NCBI RefSeq assembly: GCF_009017415.1
Contig: NC_092408.1
Location: 2,232,001 to 2,296,000, forward strand
Source of the DNA: Aspergillus flavus
Taxonomy: Eukaryota > Ascomycota > Eurotiomycetes > Eurotiales > Aspergillaceae
Reading direction: 5' to 3'
Length of the DNA stretch: 64,000 bases
Every line of letters begins with the position of its first letter. Within the stretch, counting starts at the first letter, position 1. Below are positions 45,104 through 55,532 of the stretch, one piece after another. Under the pieces are notes generated by a model. It was not told where the DNA came from. It did not search any database and saw only the letters and a program-made list of their open reading frames with translations. The translations under genes were made by a program, and so were the position numbers.

Positions 45104-45890
45104 TTCGACTGCTTTGCCGGTGCTTAGTTCCACAACTTGCGACGGTATAGGGTATGCTAGCAACAATGGTAGGCTAGCTTGGAGGTGCAATGACAGGCAG
45201 AGATATGATTAATATGGGGACTTCATAATCAAGGTCTGCATAACAGGATAGATCTCCAAATATTGGTAATAGATCTCGTAGATTGACTTACGATTGGAAC
45301 CATCGATACAGCCTGCTATATGGAAATAAGGATCTGGATAGCGTACGGAATACTCCGTACATATGGTGTCCCTCTTAGGCCACCTCTTTCTCCGATTACA
45401 GTCCACGTGACGCGGAGATATACTAGGCCACTACAGATCACGTGAAATCCCGGCCCCTATAGCGTTCTAGAGCCCGCTTCCCCCTAATGCCCGTGCTTCA
45501 GCCCTGACATGCGAAGAGACACCGGCAAATAGGGTCTGGACGTCGAAAAGACCCCCTAGAAGGCTGGGTTTGCTAGAGTTGATAGGATCGCCACTTTTTG
45601 CTGCGGTCTGTCCCAGTTGCTGTGGGTTTCAAGGAGAAAAGAACTCGTGTATCTGGCCCCTCTCTTTTCTACCGCTGCTCCGCAGCGGGTATTAACTACT
45701 AGTGCCAGCCAGAAGTGCGAGGAACCGCATATCCAATTGAACCTGATACTACCCTTGCTATTACATAGGTTGGGAGCGGTAGGTGCTGTTATTCATTCGG
45801 AAGGACCTTTTTAGCGCCCAACGGAAGTCTTTGTGTGTTGTGAACAACGCTCATGCTGCGCCCTGCTCTTTCCCAGCGACGTCCGTCAAA
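45104..45890. promoter_or_regulatory. Divergent promoter between the small membrane-protein gene and sepA
   Basis: This 787-base stretch includes TACTCCGTA at 45351-45359, set in GTACGGA / TCCGTAC (45343-45360). An upstream ATG at 45853 opens a 43-codon frame that overlaps the sepA start. A CTCTTTCCCAG stretch ending at 45876 could be a 5'-UTR acceptor that removes that ATG. Confidence 0.5.
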
Positions 45891-48800
45891 ATGCCAACCA
45901 TCACGTCCTCACCCGACAAATCAAGACAAACCTCGGCTGGCAAATCGTTCTTTGGGAGGAAGCTGCATAAGGAAAAGCCAGTAGAAGATCGATATGACGG
46001 GAGCGGATCATTCGAAAACCTGGCGCCTCCTGGGAGTTCAGCTGGCTCTCGATCGTCCCGACACTCCAAAAGATCATCTGTTCAGTCTGTGGATTATCCA
46101 CATGATATTGACCCCTCTGGACTGTCAATGACCGCCGGTGTCATCACGTCTATCCCTTTCGAAAGTCTACCCGCCGATACCAAGACGCCCATCCCAATCG
46201 AGTACCTATCTAAGCCCGAGCCATCGCGAAAAGAGCAAACGTCTAGTCATCCGTCGCCCAATCACTTGGCCAAAGGGGCCAGTGACTTCCATCAATACCC
46301 TGCGTGGAACCCCTCTTCCGTCCGAGATAACAATACATACTCACATCCTACTGGTCCTCGTCCACCGCCGCATGCCTCGAATTTAACAATGACTGGAAGT
46401 AATACGGGGGATAAAGGTGCCCGGTACCAACAATGGGGGCGACCAGGAAGTTCAGCCGCCAATACAGGATTCAGTCACAACTCTTCATCGACGGTTGACT
46501 CCTCATCTAATTCACGTATATCTTTCGATCAGGCTAGCGTTCATTCCTCGCTTTCTTCGAACACCCGCGGGTCTAGCTATTTCTCGTCTGATGGATCATC
46601 GCGTACGCTTACGACGCATTCGGCTGATCGAAGTACCTATTTCCCGGGTGGCAACCCAAACCGACTTTCAACTCAGTCGAACTGGCAGCCACCGCCGGCT
46701 GCACAGCCGAGACCTCCTCCAATCAACACAGAACAATATCTCGCTCGACCGAGGGATGATCGTGTTGTCGACCAGTTATTCTTGGAATTGATGCAGAAGC
46801 GAGGTTGGCAGAACCTCCCGGAACAGGCGAAGAGACAGATGCTCGCATATCCGGCTTCTAAGAAGTGGACACTTGTTCACCAAGACAGGTTGACAGAATT
46901 GCAAGGGGAACAAAAGCGCAGGCAGAATGCACGCCAGACACACGGTCATGACGGCCCAGCCGGTATTCTTGAGCGAGCAGATGAGGAGGGAAGCCCAGAA
47001 TGGTACGTCAAGAAAGTCATGGATGACTCTATTACATCCAAGCAGCTGGCTAGCTTAAGTGTTAGCCTGAGGACACAACCGATCAGCTGGGTGAAAGCCT
47101 TTGTCGAGGCACAGGGTCAAATAGCTCTCACGAATGTTCTCTTGAAGATCAACCGCCGCAAGGCTTCAGGTCCTGTCCCCGCCCCTCCAACGGGCGATAA
47201 GGATTTAGATCACGAATATAATATCGTCAAGTGTCTGAAAGCGTTGATGAACAACAAGTATGGTGCGGATGATGCTCTAGCTCACCAGCAGGTCATTATA
47301 GCTCTTGTGAGCTCGTTACTCTCTCCTCGGCTTAATACTAGGAAACTAGTCAGCGAGGTTCTGACTTTCCTATGTCACTGGGCCGAAGGACATGGCCACC
47401 AGAAGGTCCTCCAAGCCATGGATCATGTCAAGAATCATCAGGGCGAAACCGGGCGTTTCGATGCCTGGATGCGGATAGTTGAAGTAACAATCGATGGTCG
47501 TGGAAAAATGGGTAGTCTAGTAGGTGCTAGCGAAGAATATCGCAGCGGTGGCATCGGAATGGAAAACCTTCTTATGGAGTATGCCGTTTCCACCATGCTT
47601 CTTATTAACATGTTGGTGGATGCGGGGGAGAATGACTTGCAATTGCGATGCCATATCCGGGCTCAGTTCATCTCTTGTGGAATCAAACGTCTTTTGACAA
47701 AGATGGAGGGCTTCCAGTATGAGGTCATCGACAAACAGATAGAGCGTTTCCGGGAGAATGAGGCCATTGACTACGAAGACCTTCTGCAGCGGGAGAGCAG
47801 CAGTATGAAAGATAGCATCGAGGGTGAAGTGAAGGATATGAGTGACCCGCTGCAAATTACCGATGCTATTGCAACTAAAATCCAGGGGACTCGAGCTCAC
47901 GATTATTTTCTCTCTGCTATGCAACATCTACTCTTAATTCGTGAGAACTCTGGTGAAGATGGTTTACGCATGTATCAGCTTGTAGATGCTATGCTTAGTT
48001 ACGTTGCTATGGATCGGAGACTTCCTGATCTCGATCTCCGACAGGGATTGACTTTTACCGTGCAGAGTCTTCTAGATCGGCTTCATACAGATGCAGAAGC
48101 GAGACGGGCATATGATGAATCTCTAGAGGCCCGTCAAATTGCGGAGGCTGCAATCGCTGAACGGGATGAGATGAAGGCACAGATTGAGCTAGGCGCGGAT
48201 GGCTTGGTTAAGAAACTACAGAAACAGATTGATGAGCAAACAGGCATCATTGAGCTTCAGTCGAGGCAAAACGAGATGATTAAAGCTGAGGTCGCCGATC
48301 TCCAAAGGCTTCGGGCCCAAGAGCTTCAGCGCAATGAGTTGGAGACCCGCGAGCTTTATTTGATGCTTCGGGATGCTCAGGATATAGCTGCATCAAATGC
48401 TAAGAAGAACAACATGGCTGAGACAGATCCTTCGCATATGAGAGGTATCTTAGATCGTGAAAAACTCTTGGAGAGGCTGGAAATGCAACTCGAAAGGACG
48501 AAAACACAGTTCAAGTTAGAAGGCAAAGTCTGGGGGCAACACGGCCCCTCAGATCGGTTACGAGAGTTACGGGAGCAAATGGATGGTGAACCTGAACCCA
48601 GCGATGACTTCCAGGAACATGCGCGTCGAAATCTAGATAGCAACGCCCTAGGGTCTGTTTATCGAAAACGGAGCCTTGTTTCGGGAGGAGATGACACCGC
48701 TGGTGAGGGTCTGGAGCAGACCACCAACGAAGATGGTGAGATTGTGTATGAGAAAGCACGTCTTGTGGACATCCAGCGACCTCGGATGAACCCTGCTCAG

Positions 48801-51407
48801 GCTACTGGCCTTCTCGGCGAGATTACGGCGAAGGTTCCTAAGATTGGCGCCGAAGAGGGCGAAACGAAGGCGGCTGTTGACGAATCGCCTTTCCCTGAAG
48901 CAGAGACCCCGGCCATCAGAGTGGACGAGCCGAAAGGGGAGAGCACGGATGAAAAGGTCAATTCAACTGCTGTTGCTGGCCCTCCCCCTCCCCCGCCACC
49001 TCCTCCACCCCCACCTCCAGGGATGGGGGTAGGTGTCCCTCCTCCTCCTCCTCCGCCGCCGCCACCGCCGCCCCCTCCCCCAGGCTCAGCAACAGGTGTG
49101 CCTCCTCCCCCTCCGCCACCACCTCCACCCCCAGGGATGGGGGCAGGGATTCCCCCTCCGCCTCCCCCCCCGCCTCCTCCTGGTGCCGCTGGCAAAATGC
49201 CTCCTCCTCCTCCGCCTCCACCCTCCGGCGCTTCATTTGGCGCTCCTCCGCCACCACCTCCACCTGGTGCTTCAGTTGGAGGATGGAGAGCAAATTACAT
49301 GGCTTCCCAGGCCGTTCCCTCCAAATCAACGGTCTTCTTGCCATCAATCAGACCTAAAAAGAAGCTCAAAGCACTTCATTGGGAGAAGGTTGATGCTCCT
49401 CAGGTGACTGTATGGGCATCTCATGCACTAACTCCCCAGGCGAAGGAGGAGAAGTATACCGAACTTGCCAAAAAGGGTGTATTGGATGAAGTTGAGAGGT
49501 TATTCATGGCGAAGGAGACCAAGATTTTTGGAGGCAGTGCGGCAGCCAAGCAGCGCAAAGACAAGAAGCAACTTATCTCTAATGAATTGTCTAAGAATTT
49601 GCAGATTGCCATGGCAAAATTCTCCCAATACCCTGCAGATGACGTTGTGCGGATGGTTATTCACTGTGACGCGGATATCCTTGACAACCAGGTTGTCATG
49701 GATTTCCTGCAACGTGATGAGCTCTGCACAATACCCGAAAACATATCGAAGCAGATGGCACCTTACAGCAGGGATTGGACAGGTCCGAATGCTGCTAGCT
49801 CTGAGCGGGAACAAGACCCGGCCGAGCTTACGCGTGAAGATCAAATTTATCTATATACTGCTTTCGAACTGAACCACTATTGGAAGGCGAGAATGCGTGC
49901 CCTTGCGTTGACCCGCTCCTATGAGCCAGACTACGAACATATATCCGCTAAGCTTCAGCAAGTTGTGAAAGTGAGCGAATCGCTGAGGGATTCTGTAGCT
50001 CTGATGAATGTGCTTGGCCTGATCTTAGACATCGGAAATTTCATGAACGATGCTAATAAGCAAGCTCAAGGTTTCAAACTGAGCTCGCTCGCTCGATTGG
50101 GTATGGTAAAAGATGACAAGAATGAAACTACTTTTGCAGATCTTGTCGAGCGGATCGTTCGCAATCAATATCCAGAATGGGAAGGGTTCGTTGATGACAT
50201 CAATGGTGTCGTCGCCCTGCAGAAACTTAATGTCGATCAGTTGCGGACAGACGCTAAGAAGTACATTGACAATATTAAGAATGTACAGGCGAGTCTAGAC
50301 GCTGGTAATTTAAGCGATCCTAAGAAATTTCACCCACAAGACCGCGTCAGCCAAGTCGTTCAAAGGAGTATGAAGGATGCTAGGCGCAAGGCTGAGCAAA
50401 TGCAGCTCTATCTTGATGAGATGATTAAGTCGTACGATGACATTATGGTCTTCTACGGCGAAGACAACACGGATGAGGGCGCTCGACGAGACTTCTTTGC
50501 CAAGTTGGCTGCTTTCTTGCTTGAATGGAAGGTAAGTTGAGTTTGGGCCTGACCTAGAGTCCCATGCATGCTTGGGGATTTCGGCTAATGAAACATCAAT
50601 CCACAGAAATCCAAAGAAAAGAATATATCGCTGGAGGAGGCTAGAAGGCGTACAGAAGCATCACTTGCTCGCAAACGTAATAATGCTGCTCTTGCAAACA
50701 ATGCTGGCTCAGGTGAAACGTCACAACTGCCTGCCTCAAGCGGGGCCATGGATTCTCTTTTGGAGAAGCTACGAGCTGCAGCTCCTCAGGCTAGGGATCA
50801 GCGTGACCGTCGGCGTCGTGCTAGATTGAAGGAGCGACATCAAATCCGCGTGGCTTCGGGCCAAAGGATGCCGGACCTACCTGGAGCTGAAGGCGCAGAA
50901 GGTGGCGGAATCAATGATGGGAACGAAGTCAGTGACAATGTTGCCAGTATAGATGAACCAAGTACCACAGAGACAGGGCTTCTGAGCCCCCTCAGCCTGG
51001 GCTCGGAACCTGGAACCACAAGTAAAGATTCGACTCAGATTTCAGAGAGTGAAGATGTTGCAGATCGTGCTGCAAGCATGTTACAAGGTCTAAGAGATAA
51101 TACCGATGGGGAGCGGTCCAGAAGACGAAAGGAAAGCGCTGAAGAAGAACGTCGAAAACGCAGATTACGGAGACGGAATGGGCCGACGGCTGGGAGTAAA
51201 GAGAGTGCCGAGCCCATGACACCGTCAACAACTGACTCGAAAGGTTTAGAAGAGTCTATCACTACTAGTCCAGAAGATGCCTCTTCGCAACGACCGGTTA
51301 CTCCAGTCATCGTCGTGTCTCCAACAACAGAACAACACCACCGCTCTTCAAGCGACGATGAACCCAATGCCGACTCTCCTGGCAGATTTTCCGAACCGTC
51401 AAATTGA
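45891..51407 (+). CDS. sepA: Formin SepA (septation and polarised growth, actin nucleator)
   Basis: Two exons (45891-50531 and 50607-51407, 75-base intron) encode 1813 residues, close to the known Aspergillus SepA. A Ser-rich N-terminus (1-280) precedes the GTPase-binding/FH3 region (about 310-760, with VDQLFLELMQKRGW and NLPEQAKRQMLAYP). A coiled coil follows (about 770-900). The FH1 domain (about 1025-1140) consists of four to six runs of 6-12 prolines separated by Gly-rich linkers such as GMGVGV and GMGAGI. The FH2 domain (about 1150-1550) starts at KLKALHWEKVDAPQ and includes GNFMNDANKQAQGFKLSSL. The C-terminal part has an Arg-rich DAD-like segment (RDRRRRARLKER). SepA nucleates actin cables at tips and septa. 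Splicing joins LLEWK to KSKEKNISLEEARRR. Confidence 0.95.
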
Positions 51408-52376
51408 TGTGTTCGCGTATCCGGCTTACTTTTCATAACCCCTGCTTCTCTCTCACACTCACTCTCTTTCTCTCTTTTCTTTTCTCTTCTTCTTTTTCCT
51501 CCTAATATAATACTTGATAGACTAGGGGACGTCGCCTTGGAACATTTTGCCTTGCTGAGTGTATAACATTTAAGTTTCCCCTTCTCTCTTTCTTTTTTTT
51601 CTCTCTCTTCCTCTTCGTTTTTTTCATTTTTTATTTGCATCTAAGTTGTCTACGTTGAAGACACACAGCTGGCGTGCTGGGTCCATCCTTTCACTGTTCT
51701 CGCTTTACGCCCTTTCTCCTGTTACTGGTTTTATTGAACATGATTTTCAAGAGTACATTGTTCTATCCACTTCCTTGCTTCCACAGCGAGCGACTCCTTT
51801 GTTTCCAATTCCCATCGGAATGATTTTCAGCTTATGTTTTGATTTCCCTCTTTGTACATACATAACGTCATATTTTCTTTGATGTGCATGGTTAGCAATT
51901 GTTTGTTGCATGTCGGTTGTGGTGGGTAATCGAGCGGCTTTTTTCATGGCGTATGGCCGCGTTTTTCGACGCGCAGGCGTGACGAGTTGACGCAGCTATC
52001 ATTGATATACCTTCACACATTCATCTTATGGAGTCGGTGGTTTCTATGCATCAAACGCGCACGTGGTTGGTTGCAATGCATCTTACGATCTGAAGGTCAC
52101 CAACGACGGAAACCATACTTGACAACTTCGGTGTAGGGACATAACAGACCCGAGCAATAAATAATTAAACAAGACTAGGGAAACATAAACGTACATCTAT
52201 TCAATAAATCAGAAGAAAGCAAGGAGATAAAAAAATACTCTAGAAATAAACGTACTATTGATCTCCCACGTATCCACGTGACTATGTGCGATAAATCAAC
52301 TCTTCCCACCTTGGAGAATCTTTTCTTTTGACCAACATACTTATTGGTTGGCTTCGCCGCAAGTGCCGTTTTGCGC
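51408..52376. other. Intergenic: sepA 3' flank and MSS1 promoter
   Basis: The stretch 51440-51640 is heavily pyrimidine-rich (CT and TTTC runs), just after the sepA stop. The rest is unremarkable. No gene is seen. Confidence 0.55.
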
Positions 52377-54325
52377 ATGCGAGTACCTTATTTTCGAAAC
52401 TTGCGTCGGGTGATCCCCTTTCGCCTGTCATGGGCCAGGCATAGCTGCGCAATCTCTCGGGACTATGCCTATCCCTCGCGCTATGTCTTGTTTCCATCTC
52501 CGGCGGTACCGCAAAGCCGAACGTTTTCCGCTTCGCGACCGACACATTCGCTTATAGATGGGGACTCTACCATCTACGCCCTTTCGACTGCATCTGGCCG
52601 AGCTGCTATTGCGGTTGTGCGGGTATCAGGTCCGGGATGTGTGCGGGTAAGTTGAACTTATGTACAGCCTGTTGGGCTGCTAGGTGGCTGATGTTGTCTT
52701 TCACCATTAGATATATCAAGCGCTATGTCCAAAAGCGGCGCTTCCCCGACCGCGCTTTGCAGCTGTACGGACTTTATTTGACCCTACGCGTGAACCTTCC
52801 AGCAGCAGCGCCCTTGATGCAGGAGCCCTCGTGCTGTATTTCCCAGCCCCCAACACAGTTACCGGGGAGGACGTTCTTGAGTTACACCTTCACGGTGGGC
52901 CAGCGATTGTTAAGTCTGTCCTTACAGCTATCTCCCGCGTGAGTCAACCAGACTCGCTCGTTCGTTACGCCGAACCCGGCGAATTCACCCGTCGTGCCTT
53001 CATGAACAACCGACTGGACCTGCCGCAGATAGAAGCCCTCGGCGATACATTGTCTGCGGACACAGAACAGCAGCGTCGCCTGGCTGTCAGAGGTGCTAGT
53101 GATGCGCTATCTAGGCGATATGAGCAGTGGCGGCAGCAACTACTCTATGCTCGTGGGGAACTTGAAGCGCTGATCGATTTCGCTGAAGACCAGCATTTTG
53201 ACGAGTCTTCTGATGAGCTGGTACTCTCAGTGGCGGCGCAAGTGCAGGCACTGCGGGTCCAAGTCGGGTTCCATATCCAGAACGCCTCCAAAGGGGAGCT
53301 GTTACGTCATGGAATCAAGATTGCTTTGCTCGGGGCGCCCAACGCGGGTAAGAGTTCTTTATTGAACCAGATCGTAGGGAAGGAGGCTGCTATTGTTAGC
53401 ACCGAAGAAGGAACCACCCGTGATATCGTGGATGTTGGAGTCGACCTGAGCGGATGGTACTGCAAGCTTGGCGATATGGCCGGAATCCGTTCCGAGCCTG
53501 TTAATGGGAAAGAATCAGTTGTGATCGGGGCTGTTGAAAAAGAAGGTATTCGGCGCGCCAAAGCTCGCGCTCTGGAATCCGACGTTGTTATTGTGGTCTT
53601 GTCTCTGGAGAGAGGCGCCTTTGATGACATACCGTATCAGCTATCAATTGAGCAAGAAGTAGTCGAGGCGGTCAATGACTGTCTTGCAGCTGACAAGTGC
53701 ATTGTTATTGCAATCAATAAATGCGACCGGCTGCCCTTGGATGTCCACAATAGCCAATTTTTACCAGAGCAGTTACTCGCCTCAGTGAGTGATCTATTTC
53801 CGACTGTGCCGCAGAAGCGCATCTTCGGCATCTCTTGTCGTGAGGCGCAACTGGAATCCGCACTGGAGCGGAAAGACCCGGGCCATCTACAAGAGTTCCT
53901 CCGGGGGCTTATCTCTACTTTCGAAGAAATTGCGTCTCCATCCGGTATCGAAGGTGATGCGAACGGAGACTATAATCTATCATATTGGGAAGATTCTCTA
54001 GGAGTGACGCATCGACAGAGTTCTAATCTACAAAGATGCCTGCAACACTTGGATGATTTCCTGGCCCAAACTTCCAGAAAACATGCGCCGTCAATGTTAG
54101 GTCATGAACATGAGCAGCAGCCTATTGAGATGGAAATAGATATCGTGACAGCCGCCGAGCACCTGCGCTTTGCGGCCGATGCGTTGGCGAAAATAACCGG
54201 AAAGGGCGAGAGCGGCGACGTGGAGGACGTTTTGGGGGTCGTGTTTGAGAAGTATGTGTCGCTGCTCATCCGGCGAAGCATTGGCTCTTTGCTAACTGTG
54301 TACTAGATTCTGCGTTGGGAAGTGA
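52377..54325 (+). CDS. MSS1: Mitochondrial tRNA modification GTPase (MnmE/TrmE family, Mss1)
   Basis: Three exons (52377-52646, 52711-54251, 54307-54325; introns 64 and 55 bases) encode 609 residues. An Arg-rich mitochondrial presequence precedes the folate-binding N-domain (SLIDGDSTIYALST, GEFTRRAFMNNRLDLPQIEA). The GTPase domain has GAPNAGKS at 298-305, the switch sequence EGTTRD, DMAGIR and NKCD. The last exon of 19 bases rebuilds the invariant MnmE C-terminus as KFCVGK, whose Cys is essential in the bacterial enzyme. Without that splice the protein would end on unrelated residues. With Mto1, Mss1 makes the 5-carboxymethylaminomethyl uridine wobble modification of mitochondrial tRNAs, so it works in the same process as NAM2. 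Confidence 0.96.
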
Positions 54326-54449
54326 ACCGTTGCAGCGTGCGCCAAGAGGGCTGCCTTGAGGATGCAGCTCTGCTGCCCCAGTTCACCTCTCACACCACAG
54401 GGACCGTCCATGACTGTCCCTCATGAGCACAGAAGAAATTGTTGACGGT

Positions 54450-54653
54450 TCAAGTAACCCAACTCTTTTTGCCGTTATCATTCGAGTCATTGTAACCGCC
54501 GCGACCTTGCGTGGCTGCAAAGCCGAACGGACCGGTTGGGTGAGGAGGGAAAGTCCGGAAAACCGAGGGGGCGTTATAGCCTCCTCGTCCCATTAACTGT
54601 TTGGTGTGAGTCGAGCACCAGTCGGACAGGTTACCCAATATATCCATCGTCAT
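54450..54653 (-). CDS. Candidate 67-residue protein with two GRGGYN motifs
   Basis: This single-exon ORF starts MTMDILGNLSDWCSTHTKQ and carries MGRGGYNAPSVF and, 30 residues later, TQGRGGYNDSND, with the Phe/Pro-rich stretch FRTFPPHPTGPFGFA between. The exact repeat of GRGGYN speaks against a chance frame. A pyrimidine-rich leader precedes the ATG, and a TATAAAAT box lies at 54892-54885, 232 bases upstream on the same strand. The short Gly-rich motif resembles small fungal proteins with GRGGAGN motifs (DUF3602 type), but the match is loose and I assign no function. It ends 125 bases from the convergent MSS1 gene. Without comparative data it remains a candidate. Confidence 0.45.
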   Translation of the reverse strand: MTMDILGNLSDWCSTHTKQLMGRGGYNAPSVFRTFPPHPTGPFGFAATQGRGGYNDSNDNGKKSWVT

Positions 54654-55532
54654 TCAAGACCTTTATCGCTACGGTCTGTTGTGGGACGGTATCTCAGTCG
54701 AGTTAAGGAGGTAGAAAGGGGGTGTGATGGCAATAATAGGAAGAGCGCAAAGACAAGACTAGGATCATAGAGGCAGACGAGGAGAAGTGATGAAAGAACA
54801 GAGGATGGAGAACGCTTGGTATGACCTCAAACTTTTGTGAATGATTGTAAATAGTAAAAAGAAGAAGAACATAGACATGAGTCGATTTTATACTCAATAG
54901 TCAGTCCTCGGGGCCAAAATCATGTCTGCCTCAAGGCATCAACGGCAATGAAGCAAAAGCAATGACTAACTTCGTTTGATCTATGCTGCCTGCTTATTTT
55001 GAACCATCGCCTTGCTTCTCGACTTTTTCACATGATCTTCCAAAGGTGAGACTTCTCTCTCCCTCTTTTTTTCTCCTTTTTTGGTAAAGGTCTTCTTACA
55101 CTTTCTTAATAGTGTGACACCTCTGACAACAACTGCCGAAGACATCCCAGGTCCACCGACCAATTTTCATCTGTTGAGATTCCTCCTCTTTCATTTTCTA
55201 CTACTCCTACTACTACTTGTTGTTATTCTTCTGCTGCTGCTGTCTTGGGAACTTGTCTATGAGTCATGTTGGATGCTGCAAGCTTATTGGGTGATGCAGG
55301 CTGATTCCAGGTCAAGTGCATCAGATCGAGGAGTCATTCCCCAGCTGGATACTAGTTTACCATTTGCGATGACCGTCGTTGCGTGTTCTGCGGGTTTCCC
55401 CGATCACTTCACGGTCTTGTTGATGGAGAGGCTTGGCTGCCATTGATTTACCCAACTCTATGAACCGAGAAGTCTCAACCATCGTTTCCTCGACTGTCGG
55501 AGCCTTCCGCCGTGGCCATTCCAATTCGCTGA
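54654..55532. other. Intergenic: promoter of the candidate GRGGYN gene and 3' flank of the ankyrin gene
   Basis: TATAAAAT on the minus strand lies at 54892-54885. ATGAGTCAT, a perfect Gcn4-type palindrome, lies at 55259-55267. A CTACTACTA/CTGCTG tract lies at 55197-55242. No other gene is seen. Confidence 0.5.
54885..54892 (-). promoter_or_regulatory. TATA box of the candidate GRGGYN gene
   Basis: TATAAAAT in the right orientation and at a workable distance from the ATG at 54653. Confidence 0.4.

Noticed and set aside
48797..49195. Glycine-rich minus-strand frame inside sepA
   Set aside because: It is the antisense reading of the polyproline FH1 repeats.
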